A DNA stretch of 5,264 bases from Opitutaceae bacterium (GTDB taxonomy: Bacteria > Verrucomicrobiota > Verrucomicrobiia > Opitutales > Opitutaceae), in the NCBI GenBank assembly GCA_016763045.1, contig JAESUN010000426.1:1-5264 (forward strand), read 5' to 3'. Under the pieces are notes generated by a model. That model had not been told where the DNA came from. It worked only from the letters and a program-made list of their open reading frames with translations, and did no database searches. The translations under genes were made by a program, and so were the position numbers. Shown here in pieces: positions 1 through 5,264 of the stretch. Each line of letters begins with the position of its first letter. Positions within the stretch are counted from its first letter, which is position 1.

Positions 1-2250
1 AGACGGTAATAGGTAACACAGTAACCAGCCTAGAGTTACGCCCAATAACACAGTCAAGCCAAATTGCCATATGGCAGGAGTTTCACTGAAAACCATGATG
101 CCAAAGGTTAATGCTGTAGTCGTTGCAGAAAGAAAAATGGATTTCAAAACGTAATTGAGTCGCCCGTGCTCACGTAGAAAAAGCACATAATCTACATTTA
201 GAGTCAAAATCAAAATACAGCCTAATAAGTTGAATATTGTCACAGAGCCAGTGATGAGTTGCGTGATAGCCAATGCGCTAAAGGCGACTAAAATAGGTAA
301 GGAGGCTAACTTCAGCCCCTGCCTAAAAGGATAACGAACGATCATTATGACCATTAATGTGGCCACCGCCATGGCAAGAAAATACAAAATATATTGTCTT
401 AATTTAGTCAGGGCAGCACTGTATTGAGCTGGTTGATCATAATAATTGATGGGGAAATCCAACTGTGCTTCGATGCGCAGTAATAAATCGGCGTTTAATG
501 GGCCCATGTAACTTAATATTCCAACTAACTTACCTTCTTGTTCAATAAAAGCAGGGTACATATTCCGTAAATATTTGGGCAAGTCTTTTTCGGTTAACCA
601 GGAGTTTGGCTTCGATAGCATATTATCTATCACCCCTGGTTGAAGCATCTCTACAATGGGATTTAATTTTTGTTGCTTAACCCCTGTTGCTAGCCACTGC
701 GCATTGACTTTTTGCGTGGCGATAGAGGGCAACCACAAGTCTAACCCTTTAAGTTCGAACGCCGAATGAGTTAAATGTTGAATAACTTGGCGGGTTTTCT
801 CAAAACGTTGCAGTATTTGCTGCTGATCTGCGCCTGTTATACTGATAAATCTGGGGTACTGTTGGTTTCCCACCAGTTGACTTACCTTTATTTCGTCATT
901 AATAAGATATTGAGGCGTACTATTGAACATATTAATATCATCTTCAAAGTGCCACTGGGGAACGGCCACAACAGCGCCTAAAATCAGCAAAGCGAGCAGT
1001 AATTTGAATCCTCTGGGTGGTGCCTTTGGCGAGTCGACTTTGGCTGGAACTGTTGTCACTTTGGTTGACCACCAAGTGATAACACTCAGTCCAGTGAAAA
1101 CGGCGAAGAATAATCCGGCTCCTACAAAAACAGCTACCTGTTGCAACAGTAAAATGGGTAATAACAACAACAATAAATAACTGAGCAAAGTGGTGCCGGC
1201 ACCCATTAACAATGCAGGAGCTAGGTGCTTGGCTAAAGGTGTTCCTCTTAGGCCTGTGTACTTAGCGGCAAACATTATGTGATAACCATAATCCACCGCT
1301 ATGCCTATTAAACTGATGGCAAATACCAATGACAGAAGATGTATTTGCTCAAACACCAACACTAAAGCTGTCATGCCTGCGAGCATTGATGCGGCTATCA
1401 AAAGTAAAATACAGCCAAGAGGCCGTAAATTTCTGAAGCTGACTAGCGTCAATAACAATACGCCAATAAGTGATAACGCACTGAATAATTGCATCTCAAA
1501 TCGCACACGTTCAGTTATAGCCGCACTGTGGAATGCCAAACCACTTTTAATTACGTTGACCGGCTCTGGTAGGTTATTTTGAGACACCAGCTGGTCAAGT
1601 TCTTGTATGGTAAAAACCACCCTGTCTAGTTGAATTGCTGCGGGTACAAATTCAATGAACAAGGGGTAATAGCGTAGACCTTTTTGGTCAATATATAGAA
1701 ACTCTTCGTCTTGTTTCCACTTTGGCTGATCTAATCGACTGGTAAACCAATCGGCGATGTTGAGCAAGGGGGCTTTGGTGATACTGAGAGAGACCAATGG
1801 ATTACTGGGTTGAATTAAAAGTTGCAGATAACGGTTAATTATAAATGGGTAGTCATCGTTGTCTCTGGCTATCTGTGCTTCATCGCTTAGCATAACCAAA
1901 GGAAAATTAGTGTAGGTCGAGATAAGTTGTTTGATGTCTAAGTTATCGCTGGGATTAAAGCTCACAGCGGCGATACCGACTTGTTGGGTTAAAGCGGCCT
2001 CTAACTGACGCAAGTACATTTTACTTTCAGGGGTCGATTTTAGTTCAAACAATAATAGAGCTTTATTTTCAAAAGGTGCGCGGGCTGCTTTGGTGAGTAT
2101 TGCGCTATTGTCGCCAACATTTAATACGTTCAGTATATTTGCATCAAATTTTATCGAACGATTCATATTCTGATATAGCAATACTGCAATGCATATAAAC
2201 GTTATTATTGACCAACTATACAACAGGCGTGATTGAGTGATTTTCACCAT
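1..2250 (-). CDS. MMPL/RND-family lipid exporter, 3' end cut by window edge
   Basis: The reading frame is open from the ATG at 2250 down to base 1, giving 750 residues with no stop, so only the extreme C-terminus is missing. The layout is that of an MMPL/RND permease: one membrane helix at about residues 10-27, a periplasmic domain at about 28-252, five or six helices at about 254-392, a short cytoplasmic loop, a helix at about 416-430, a second periplasmic domain at about 431-615, then helices at about 619-637, 648-667, 671-690, 704-718 and 729-748. The two halves carry matching GIAVDYGYH (316-324) and NVDYVLF (686-692) motifs. Their Asp-Tyr pairs (D320, D688) sit where proton-relay acidic residues lie in MMPL/RND proteins. 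The start is supported by AGGA (2258-2261) seven bases upstream and by only three bases separating it from the preceding LolA-like gene. Related exporters in aryl-polyene-type clusters are thought to move the lipid product out of the inner membrane; the substrate here is inferred from the neighbours. Confidence 0.9.
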   Translation of the reverse strand, partial: MVKITQSRLLYSWSIITFICIAVLLYQNMNRSIKFDANILNVLNVGDNSAILTKAARAPFENKALLLFELKSTPESKMYLRQLEAALTQQVGIAAVSFNPSDNLDIKQLISTYTNFPLVMLSDEAQIARDNDDYPFIINRYLQLLIQPSNPLVSLSITKAPLLNIADWFTSRLDQPKWKQDEEFLYIDQKGLRYYPLFIEFVPAAIQLDRVVFTIQELDQLVSQNNLPEPVNVIKSGLAFHSAAITERVRFEMQLFSALSLIGVLLLTLVSFRNLRPLGCILLLIAASMLAGMTALVLVFEQIHLLSLVFAISLIGIAVDYGYHIMFAAKYTGLRGTPLAKHLAPALLMGAGTTLLSYLLLLLLPILLLQQVAVFVGAGLFFAVFTGLSVITWWSTKVTTVPAKVDSPKAPPRGFKLLLALLILGAVVAVPQWHFEDDINMFNSTPQYLINDEIKVSQLVGNQQYPRFISITGADQQQILQRFEKTRQVIQHLTHSAFELKGLDLWLPSIATQKVNAQWLATGVKQQKLNPIVEMLQPGVIDNMLSKPNSWLTEKDLPKYLRNMYPAFIEQEGKLVGILSYMGPLNADLLLRIEAQLDFPINYYDQPAQYSAALTKLRQYILYFLAMAVATLMVIMIVRYPFRQGLKLASLPILVAFSALAITQLITGSVTIFNLLGCILILTLNVDYVLFLREHGRLNYVLKSIFLSATTTALTFGIMVFSETPAIWQFGLTVLLGVTLGWLLCYLLPS

Positions 2251-2253
2251 CGT

Positions 2254-2799
2254 TTAGTCCTGATTGACTGACGAATTTTTTTCGCTTAAAAAGATATTGG
2301 TATAGTTACCTTCAGGCTCATGTAAGACAATTTGTTGTATTTCCCCTTCATCTAATAACAGGGTTATTTTCAAAATCACCCTGGCAATTTGCTCTGACTT
2401 AGGGATCAGTGTAAGCGTGTTTTCATGCCGTTGGAGGGTAAATTGTTGCTCCAGTTTTTGTTGTTCGCCACTAAATAATGCCAATAATAATTCACTAAAC
2501 TGTGAATTATTGCTCAGTGTTTTGTACTGTCCATCTGGCTGACGCTCACTGACGCCTTCGGTGGTGATATTTATTTCATTATCGACTGGTTGTTGCGTAT
2601 GCCAGATTAGGCCTAGGTTTTGTTGATAGTGATAATTACCTTTAGTCACAAAAGGTTGGCTAAGTACCTTTAAGTGTTTTTCTTGGACAAATTGACCTTG
2701 TTGGTCTGCAGATACCTTCAAGCTAAAAATAGGCGATTGGGCCCTTGAGCCGAGCGCAGTCAATAACAACAGTAGCGAAAATAAATTCATCCAACGCAT
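2254..2799 (-). CDS. LolA-like periplasmic outer-membrane lipoprotein carrier family protein
   Basis: This gene encodes 181 residues. Residues 1-20 form a Sec signal peptide (an Arg, a hydrophobic stretch LFSLLLLLTALG, then a probable signal peptidase I site SRA|QS). There is no lipobox cysteine, so a soluble periplasmic protein is expected. Residues 35-50 read GQFVQEKHLKVLSQPF and are followed by GLIWHTQQP (63-71). This is the LolA-fold signature of the cluster-associated LolA relatives, in which beta-strands wrap a hydrophobic cavity. Classical LolA shuttles lipoproteins from LolCDE to LolB. Paralogues beside MMPL pumps in aryl-polyene-type clusters probably carry the cluster's own lipid, and that role is inferred here. 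An AAGGA lies about 11 bases before the chosen ATG; a second in-frame ATG at codon 4 is possible but would shorten the signal peptide. The gene ends three bases before the exporter starts, so the two are probably translationally coupled. Confidence 0.85.
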   Translation of the reverse strand: MRWMNLFSLLLLLTALGSRAQSPIFSLKVSADQQGQFVQEKHLKVLSQPFVTKGNYHYQQNLGLIWHTQQPVDNEINITTEGVSERQPDGQYKTLSNNSQFSELLLALFSGEQQKLEQQFTLQRHENTLTLIPKSEQIARVILKITLLLDEGEIQQIVLHEPEGNYTNIFLSEKNSSVNQD

Positions 2800-2830
2800 G
2801 GATTTTTTGTTCCTTGGTTATTGATTGTTT

Positions 2831-3385
2831 TCATTTGACGGTTTCTTTATATTTAAATTTTTTGCGAACTAACCATTCAACGCCACCAATGACAGCCATT
2901 ATACAATAGGAAATCAAGCCATTATAAAGGGTCCAAGTGGCCATATCGCTGTATAGGGCGGTATAAAACGCGATGCTTCCATTGATGATGAAAAATACAC
3001 ACCACAAGATTGTGACCTTACGTGTGTAGGATACCGCACTTGCCGGTAAATTAGGCTCACGAATTCGCGCAATACGTTCAATTATGGATTGTTTAGAGTA
3101 AAGCGAGGTGGCAAAGATGCCCAAAAACAATAAGCTGGTCACCACAGGGTAAAAACGAATGCCGTCACTTGTATCAGTAATCAATGAATAACCCAGCACT
3201 AGAATAATGCTAAGCATAAAAAACTTGGTATAAGATTTATCTATGACTAAAGACTGGCCAAATTTAAAACGTAGCAATAAAATGACGATCAGGCCACCAG
3301 CTACTAAGCTGGGGGAGCCTAGTGTCAAACCCAGATAGGCAATAATTGGATAAAGCATCGCCATCTTGGCCATTAAAAATGCCAC
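2831..3385 (-). CDS. COG4648-type polytopic membrane protein of APE-like clusters
   Basis: The product is up to 184 residues with about six hydrophobic segments (roughly 8-21, 25-40, 53-69, 78-95, 124-144 and 152-173) and a basic C-terminal tail. Recognisable blocks are GIRFYPV (75-81), IIERIARIREPNLP (101-114), YTRKVTILWCVFFIINGSIA (120-139) and YNG (154-156). These are characteristic of the uncharacterised COG4648 family, which recurs next to ACPs in aryl-polyene-type clusters and is sometimes misannotated as a DNA gyrase subunit. The overall look recalls YciB-like membrane proteins, but I cannot assign a reaction. The longest frame starts at GTG (3385), three bases after the ACP stop, with AAGG at 3396-3399 ten bases upstream. 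ATG codons at 3373, 3364 and 3358 are alternatives, and relatives often begin close to the LYPxxxYLGL segment, so the start is uncertain. Coupling to the ACP suggests it acts on or near ACP-bound chains at the membrane (inference). Confidence 0.8.
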   Translation of the reverse strand: MAFLMAKMAMLYPIIAYLGLTLGSPSLVAGGLIVILLLRFKFGQSLVIDKSYTKFFMLSIILVLGYSLITDTSDGIRFYPVVTSLLFLGIFATSLYSKQSIIERIARIREPNLPASAVSYTRKVTILWCVFFIINGSIAFYTALYSDMATWTLYNGLISYCIMAVIGGVEWLVRKKFKYKETVK

Positions 3386-3388
3386 GTT

Positions 3389-3631
3389 TTAAACGCCTTG
3401 GAACTGTGTTAGTTCATTGACTACATCACCCACAGTGCGTATTTTTTTAAACGCCTCAGGTTTAATATCCAAATCAGTCAGTTCTCGTAATTTCACCATC
3501 AAATCAATAGCATCGATACTGTCTAGTTCAAGTTCCTCATATGAGTCCGTTTCATGGCTGATCATATTTTCCGGTAATTCAAAATAATTAACTAATAGGT
3601 CTTTCAATTGTAGGTAAATTTTTTGCTGCAT
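3389..3631 (-). CDS. Acyl carrier protein, phosphopantetheine-binding
   Basis: This 80-residue acidic, helical protein has the size of a free-standing type II ACP. The carrier motif ELDSIDAIDL (35-44) contains Ser38, which should receive the 4'-phosphopantetheine arm; the DSxD context is canonical. Flanking features also fit: an N-terminal helix (QLKDLLVNYFEL), the LELDS turn, and a C-terminal helix region with the IRTVGDVVNEL pattern (64-74). The motif and context match ACPs of aryl-polyene-type clusters better than the housekeeping AcpP, which usually reads DSLDTVEL. The start ATG is supported by GGAAAG (3638-3643) six bases upstream. The COG4648 membrane gene follows after three bases. Typical clusters of this kind encode two consecutive ACPs, but only one is present here. 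It presumably carries the chain handed to the upstream acyltransferase. Confidence 0.93.
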   Translation of the reverse strand: MQQKIYLQLKDLLVNYFELPENMISHETDSYEELELDSIDAIDLMVKLRELTDLDIKPEAFKKIRTVGDVVNELTQFQGV

Positions 3632-3650
3632 AAGGTTCTTTCCATAAATT

Positions 3651-3681
3651 CACAGCTACAGCATCATTATTGCTGGCTGTG
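3651..3681 (-). promoter_or_regulatory. Stem-loop just upstream of the ACP ribosome-binding site
   Basis: On the plus strand, CACAGC (3651-3656) pairs with GCTGTG (3676-3681), and CAGCA (3659-3663) pairs with TGCTG (3671-3675). This gives 11 base pairs with a two-base TA bulge and a seven-base loop. In the minus-strand transcript the structure ends seven bases before the GGAAAG ribosome-binding site of the ACP gene. No U-tract follows on either strand, so it does not look like an intrinsic terminator. A role in mRNA processing, 5'-end protection or translation tuning of the highly expressed ACP is possible but inferred. Confidence 0.45.
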
Positions 3682-3693
3682 ATGTAACTAATC

Positions 3694-3728
3694 TGTCACG
3701 CGCTGGTCAGTCCAGTCGTACTGTGACA
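3694..3728 (-). promoter_or_regulatory. Second weak inverted repeat upstream of the ACP gene
   Basis: TGTCAC (3694-3699) is complementary to GTGACA (3723-3728), and inside it CTGG (3703-3706) can pair with CCAG (3712-3715). The resulting two-tier hairpin has an asymmetric internal loop and no downstream U-run. It lies 11 bases after the end of the acyltransferase's out-of-frame tail (reading on the minus strand). It could be a segment boundary in the operon mRNA or a dyad operator, but a chance origin cannot be excluded. Confidence 0.3.
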
Positions 3729-3739
3729 AAGTTTACCAC

Positions 3740-3878
3740 TTAATCGTCAGAATCAAAATATGCCAAGTCATCTATGAATGTTTTTTGTATATCGCGAGTC
3801 AATTTACGTACAGACAGACTGATGTTTTCTTGTAAGTAAGGACTAACATCGAATTCGTCTAATACGGTAAGGTTAAAT
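3740..3878 (-). pseudogene. Out-of-frame C-terminal tail of the acyltransferase
   Basis: Just after (and overlapping) the end of the acyltransferase frame, the -1 frame is open to a TAA at 3740-3742. It encodes FNLTVLDEFDVSP and then a tail containing LSVRKLTRDIQKTFIDDL and ending AYFDSDD. This resembles the C-termini of PlsC-type enzymes: a beta-strand with a conserved acidic residue, then a helix of the LTxxIxxxF kind. The frame has no start codon of its own at the right place. Adding one base in the AAA run at 3875-3877 would join the frames as PPRRMH-FNLTV and give a protein of about 258 residues. The tail therefore belongs to the preceding gene. Whether the lost base is a real mutation or a sequencing error cannot be told here. 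Confidence 0.75.
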
Positions 3879-4515
3879 GCATTCTTCTAGGCGGGATCTT
3901 ATACCAAGGCCAACCTTTAGTTAATGCGGGAGGGGATATTTGAATCAGCACCCTTTGAAAATTGGCCTCTGCACGTAAAGCTAAATTAGCCGCCCCTCTT
4001 TGAAAGGTTAATGAGCTTCCTGGCTTAGTGCGAGTCCCTTCAGGAAAAATAATTAAATTACTCCCTTGGTTCAATGAATCTCGACAATCATCAATTAGTT
4101 TCTGGGGATCTGCATTGTTAAGATAACCGGCACTGGTTAACGCTCCTCGTGTAAATATGTTCTTCCATAGCGATTGTTTGACGACACAGTTGGCATTAGG
4201 GATCAGTGAAATCAACACGACTACATCAATAAGGCAAGGATGATTGGCGATAACAATTTTGCCCTTGATATTGGCGAGTGTATCAATTTTGCTGGTGGTC
4301 ACTTTGGAAACACCCATGCAATACATCAAGCCAATAAAATATTTGAAAGCAATGTGTACAAGGTAACGACTGGCTTTTTGCCGTGTTTGCTCATCTCGAT
4401 ATTTTAACCGATATATGGGTAGCCAGAAGACCGTCATTAAAATGCCAGATATACCAAAAATGGTAAAGCAAAAGGCGGTAGCGAAAAAACGCCATATTAT
4501 ACTTATTTGTGTCAT
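3859..4515 (-). CDS. PlsC-type 1-acylglycerol-3-phosphate-like acyltransferase, C-terminus frameshifted
   Basis: The 218-residue reading frame has an N-terminal membrane anchor (about 10-35) and the full set of PlsC/LPLAT motifs: the catalytic NHPCLID block (91-97, His92 and Asp97), the FPEGTR acyl-acceptor phosphate site (157-162), FQRGAANLAL (171-180) and a late strand VLIQISPPAL (189-198). TKGWPWYKIPPRR (199-211) is typical of the acyltransferases found in aryl-polyene-type clusters. The enzyme should transfer an acyl chain, presumably from the neighbouring ACP, to an acceptor at the cytoplasmic face of the inner membrane. The start ATG follows GTGGAG (4524-4529) at eight bases. The frame ends prematurely in HLTLPY at TAG 3859-3861; the expected tail continues in another frame down to 3740. 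All catalytic motifs lie upstream of the break, so the short form might keep partial activity, but loss of the last strand and helix could destabilise it. Confidence 0.87.
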   Translation of the reverse strand: MTQISIIWRFFATAFCFTIFGISGILMTVFWLPIYRLKYRDEQTRQKASRYLVHIAFKYFIGLMYCMGVSKVTTSKIDTLANIKGKIVIANHPCLIDVVVLISLIPNANCVVKQSLWKNIFTRGALTSAGYLNNADPQKLIDDCRDSLNQGSNLIIFPEGTRTKPGSSLTFQRGAANLALRAEANFQRVLIQISPPALTKGWPWYKIPPRRMHLTLPY

Positions 4516-4592
4516 TAAATGAACTCCACCACTATTATTTGCATTCCTTTAATCTACTGACCTAGAGCACTATTTTGTTGGGTAAAACGTAC
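4516..4592 (-). other. 77-base spacer between fadH remnant and acyltransferase
   Basis: This short gap holds the acyltransferase ribosome-binding site GTGGAG (4524-4529). I see no hairpin with a U-run that would end fadH transcription and no good -35/-10 pair. The envelope operon may therefore be read through from upstream or start from a promoter I cannot recognise. Confidence 0.4.
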
Positions 4593-5201
4593 TTATATTT
4601 TCGCAGCCAGCCAAGCGGCTGTTTCAATGGCCGATTTTGCATCTAAGCCAACGACATTATTAGCACCACCAATAAGGTGCACGGGCTGTTTAAAACGACT
4701 CAAATCGAAGGCCACATGACTCTGTTGCCCAGCACACACAACGATAGAGTCCACAGCTAATACCTTTTGCTTACCGCGAATATCCACATGTAGTCCTTCA
4801 TCAGATACACTCACATAGTTAACCTTTGACATGGTTTTAACGTTACGCCGCTTGAATTGTGCACGGTGGATCCATACGGTGGTTTTACCTAGCCCAGCTC
4901 CGGGCTTACGTACTCTACGTTGCAACATAGTGATTTGTTTCGTATTTTCTAAGTTATCCACGGGTGCCATCAAACCACCATTCAGCTGATTATTATAATC
5001 AATGCCCCAATGGGAGGCAAAATCTTGCTGTTTTTCCTCTAGCGACCAATCTTCAGTATTGGCACGGGTAATCTTGGTAATAAGATCAAAAGCAATGCCA
5101 CCTGTACCAATCACCACTACCTTATTGCCTACCTGCACTTTGTCTTCAATCACATCTTGGTAACGCAACACTGTTGAATGTTGAATGCCTGAACTTGGCA
5201 C
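4593..5201 (-). CDS. fadH: 2,4-dienoyl-CoA reductase (NADPH), C-terminal fragment only
   Basis: About 202 residues match the C-terminal third of FadH, an enzyme of roughly 670 residues that reduces 2,4-dienoyl-CoA during beta-oxidation of unsaturated fatty acids. Visible landmarks are the Rossmann dinucleotide loop VVVIGTGGIAFD (28-39), HWGIDYN (64-70), QITMLQRRVRKPGAGLGKTTVWIHR (start 89, end 113; the KPGxGLGKTT..WIHR block is a FadH hallmark), GLHVDI (136-141), VVCAGQ (154-159) and HLIGGA with LDAKSAI near the end (FAD-proximal). In that last block relatives usually read ELDAKRAI, while here it is GLDAKSAI. The N-terminal FMN TIM-barrel, the 4Fe-4S cysteines and the first part of the FAD domain are absent, and an in-frame TAA stands at 5211-5213. 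The apparent GTG start at 5201 lies in the middle of the family's VPRTPxIxGIxH region, so it is not a natural start. This is a pseudogene remnant or a sequence-junction artefact; the fragment alone cannot be a working reductase. Confidence 0.85.
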   Translation of the reverse strand: MPSSGIQHSTVLRYQDVIEDKVQVGNKVVVIGTGGIAFDLITKITRANTEDWSLEEKQQDFASHWGIDYNNQLNGGLMAPVDNLENTKQITMLQRRVRKPGAGLGKTTVWIHRAQFKRRNVKTMSKVNYVSVSDEGLHVDIRGKQKVLAVDSIVVCAGQQSHVAFDLSRFKQPVHLIGGANNVVGLDAKSAIETAAWLAAKI

Positions 5202-5264
5202 ATTGGCAAATTATACTTAAAGAATGCCATAACAAAAATTCAAACACACAAAAAAAGAAAAGAA
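5202..5264. other. AT-rich low-complexity window end, unrelated to fadH
   Basis: The last bases are strongly AT-rich and end in a purine run (acacacaaaaaaagaaaagaa on the plus strand, given here from about 5244). None of the three minus frames continues FadH, whose expected upstream residues (a VxATGxxPRTP-like segment) are missing. A TATAAT-like hexamer occurs on the minus strand at 5210-5215 but has no credible -35 partner. It may be a poor-quality contig end or a chimeric junction. Confidence 0.45.

Larger units (their letters stand above)
3632..3739 (-). other. 108-base gap between acyltransferase remnant and ACP gene
   Basis: No coding potential was seen here. This is the only sizeable gap inside the gene train, and it holds two inverted repeats, listed separately, followed by the ACP ribosome-binding site GGAAAG (3638-3643). 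I found no convincing -35/-10 pair and no run of U after either hairpin. The second ACP gene often present at this point in related clusters is absent. Confidence 0.5.

Noticed and set aside
775..981. 68-codon plus-strand open frame
   Set aside because: It lies antisense within the continuous MMPL exporter frame, has no ribosome-binding site and no recognisable domain.
923..1180. 85-codon plus-strand open frame
   Set aside because: It is antisense to exporter helices. Its Asn-rich end (GNNNNNK) is simply the complement of the exporter's leucine-rich stretch at about residues 358-365.
1141..1185. Short CAA/TAA-rich repeat-like stretch on the plus strand
   Set aside because: It is explained by consecutive Leu codons (YLLLLLLPILLLQ) of an exporter membrane helix, not by a DNA repeat.
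1301..1582. 93-codon plus-strand open frame
   Set aside because: It is antisense to the exporter's first transmembrane block, including the GIAVDYGYH motif. Its composition is that of a shadow frame.
3651..3728. Intrinsic terminator between the acyltransferase and ACP genes
   Set aside because: Neither hairpin is followed by a U-run on either strand, and the gene context favours one transcript.
3740..3878. Out-of-frame segment as an independent small gene
   Set aside because: It has no start codon or ribosome-binding site in the right place, and its residues continue the acyltransferase fold.
5209..5216. TATAAT-like hexamer on the minus strand as a promoter for the fadH remnant
   Set aside because: The hexamer 17 bases upstream (TTTTTG) is a poor -35, and AT-rich sequence gives such matches by chance.

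Overview
The window looks like chromosomal DNA of a marine-type gammaproteobacterium, probably in or near the Alteromonadales. This rests on the AT-leaning codon use, a FadH C-terminal domain of gammaproteobacterial type, and an envelope gene set known from aryl-polyene (APE) type clusters. The genus cannot be fixed from the sequence alone. Every recognisable gene lies on the minus strand, so the biological reading order runs from 5264 down to 1. Both window edges cut genes or coincide with a sequence break, so this may be a short contig.

In reading order: (1) about 5202-5264 is AT-rich, low-complexity sequence that does not continue the next gene; (2) 4593-5201 holds only the C-terminal third of 2,4-dienoyl-CoA reductase (FadH), cut off from its N-terminal domains; (3) 3859-4515 is an inner-membrane PlsC-type acyltransferase whose last ~45 residues lie in another frame (3740-3878), which points to a one-base frameshift; (4) a 108-base gap holds two potential stem-loops; (5) 3389-3631 is an acyl carrier protein; (6) 2831-3385 is a COG4648-type polytopic membrane protein; (7) 2254-2799 is a LolA-like periplasmic carrier; (8) 1-2250 is an MMPL/RND-type exporter that runs off the window.

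The last four genes are packed 3, 31 and 3 bases apart and are almost certainly one operon, with the acyltransferase at or near its head. Together they suggest that an acyl chain is carried on a dedicated ACP, transferred to an acceptor at the inner membrane by the acyltransferase, extracted by the MMPL pump and carried through the periplasm by the LolA-like protein towards the outer membrane. This matches the transfer/export half of APE- or dialkylresorcinol-type clusters. The enzymes that make the chain (ketosynthases, ketoreductase, dehydratase, AMP ligase) are not in the window. The product is therefore inferred from context, not demonstrated. No RNA genes, CRISPR arrays, insertion sequences or long repeats were seen.
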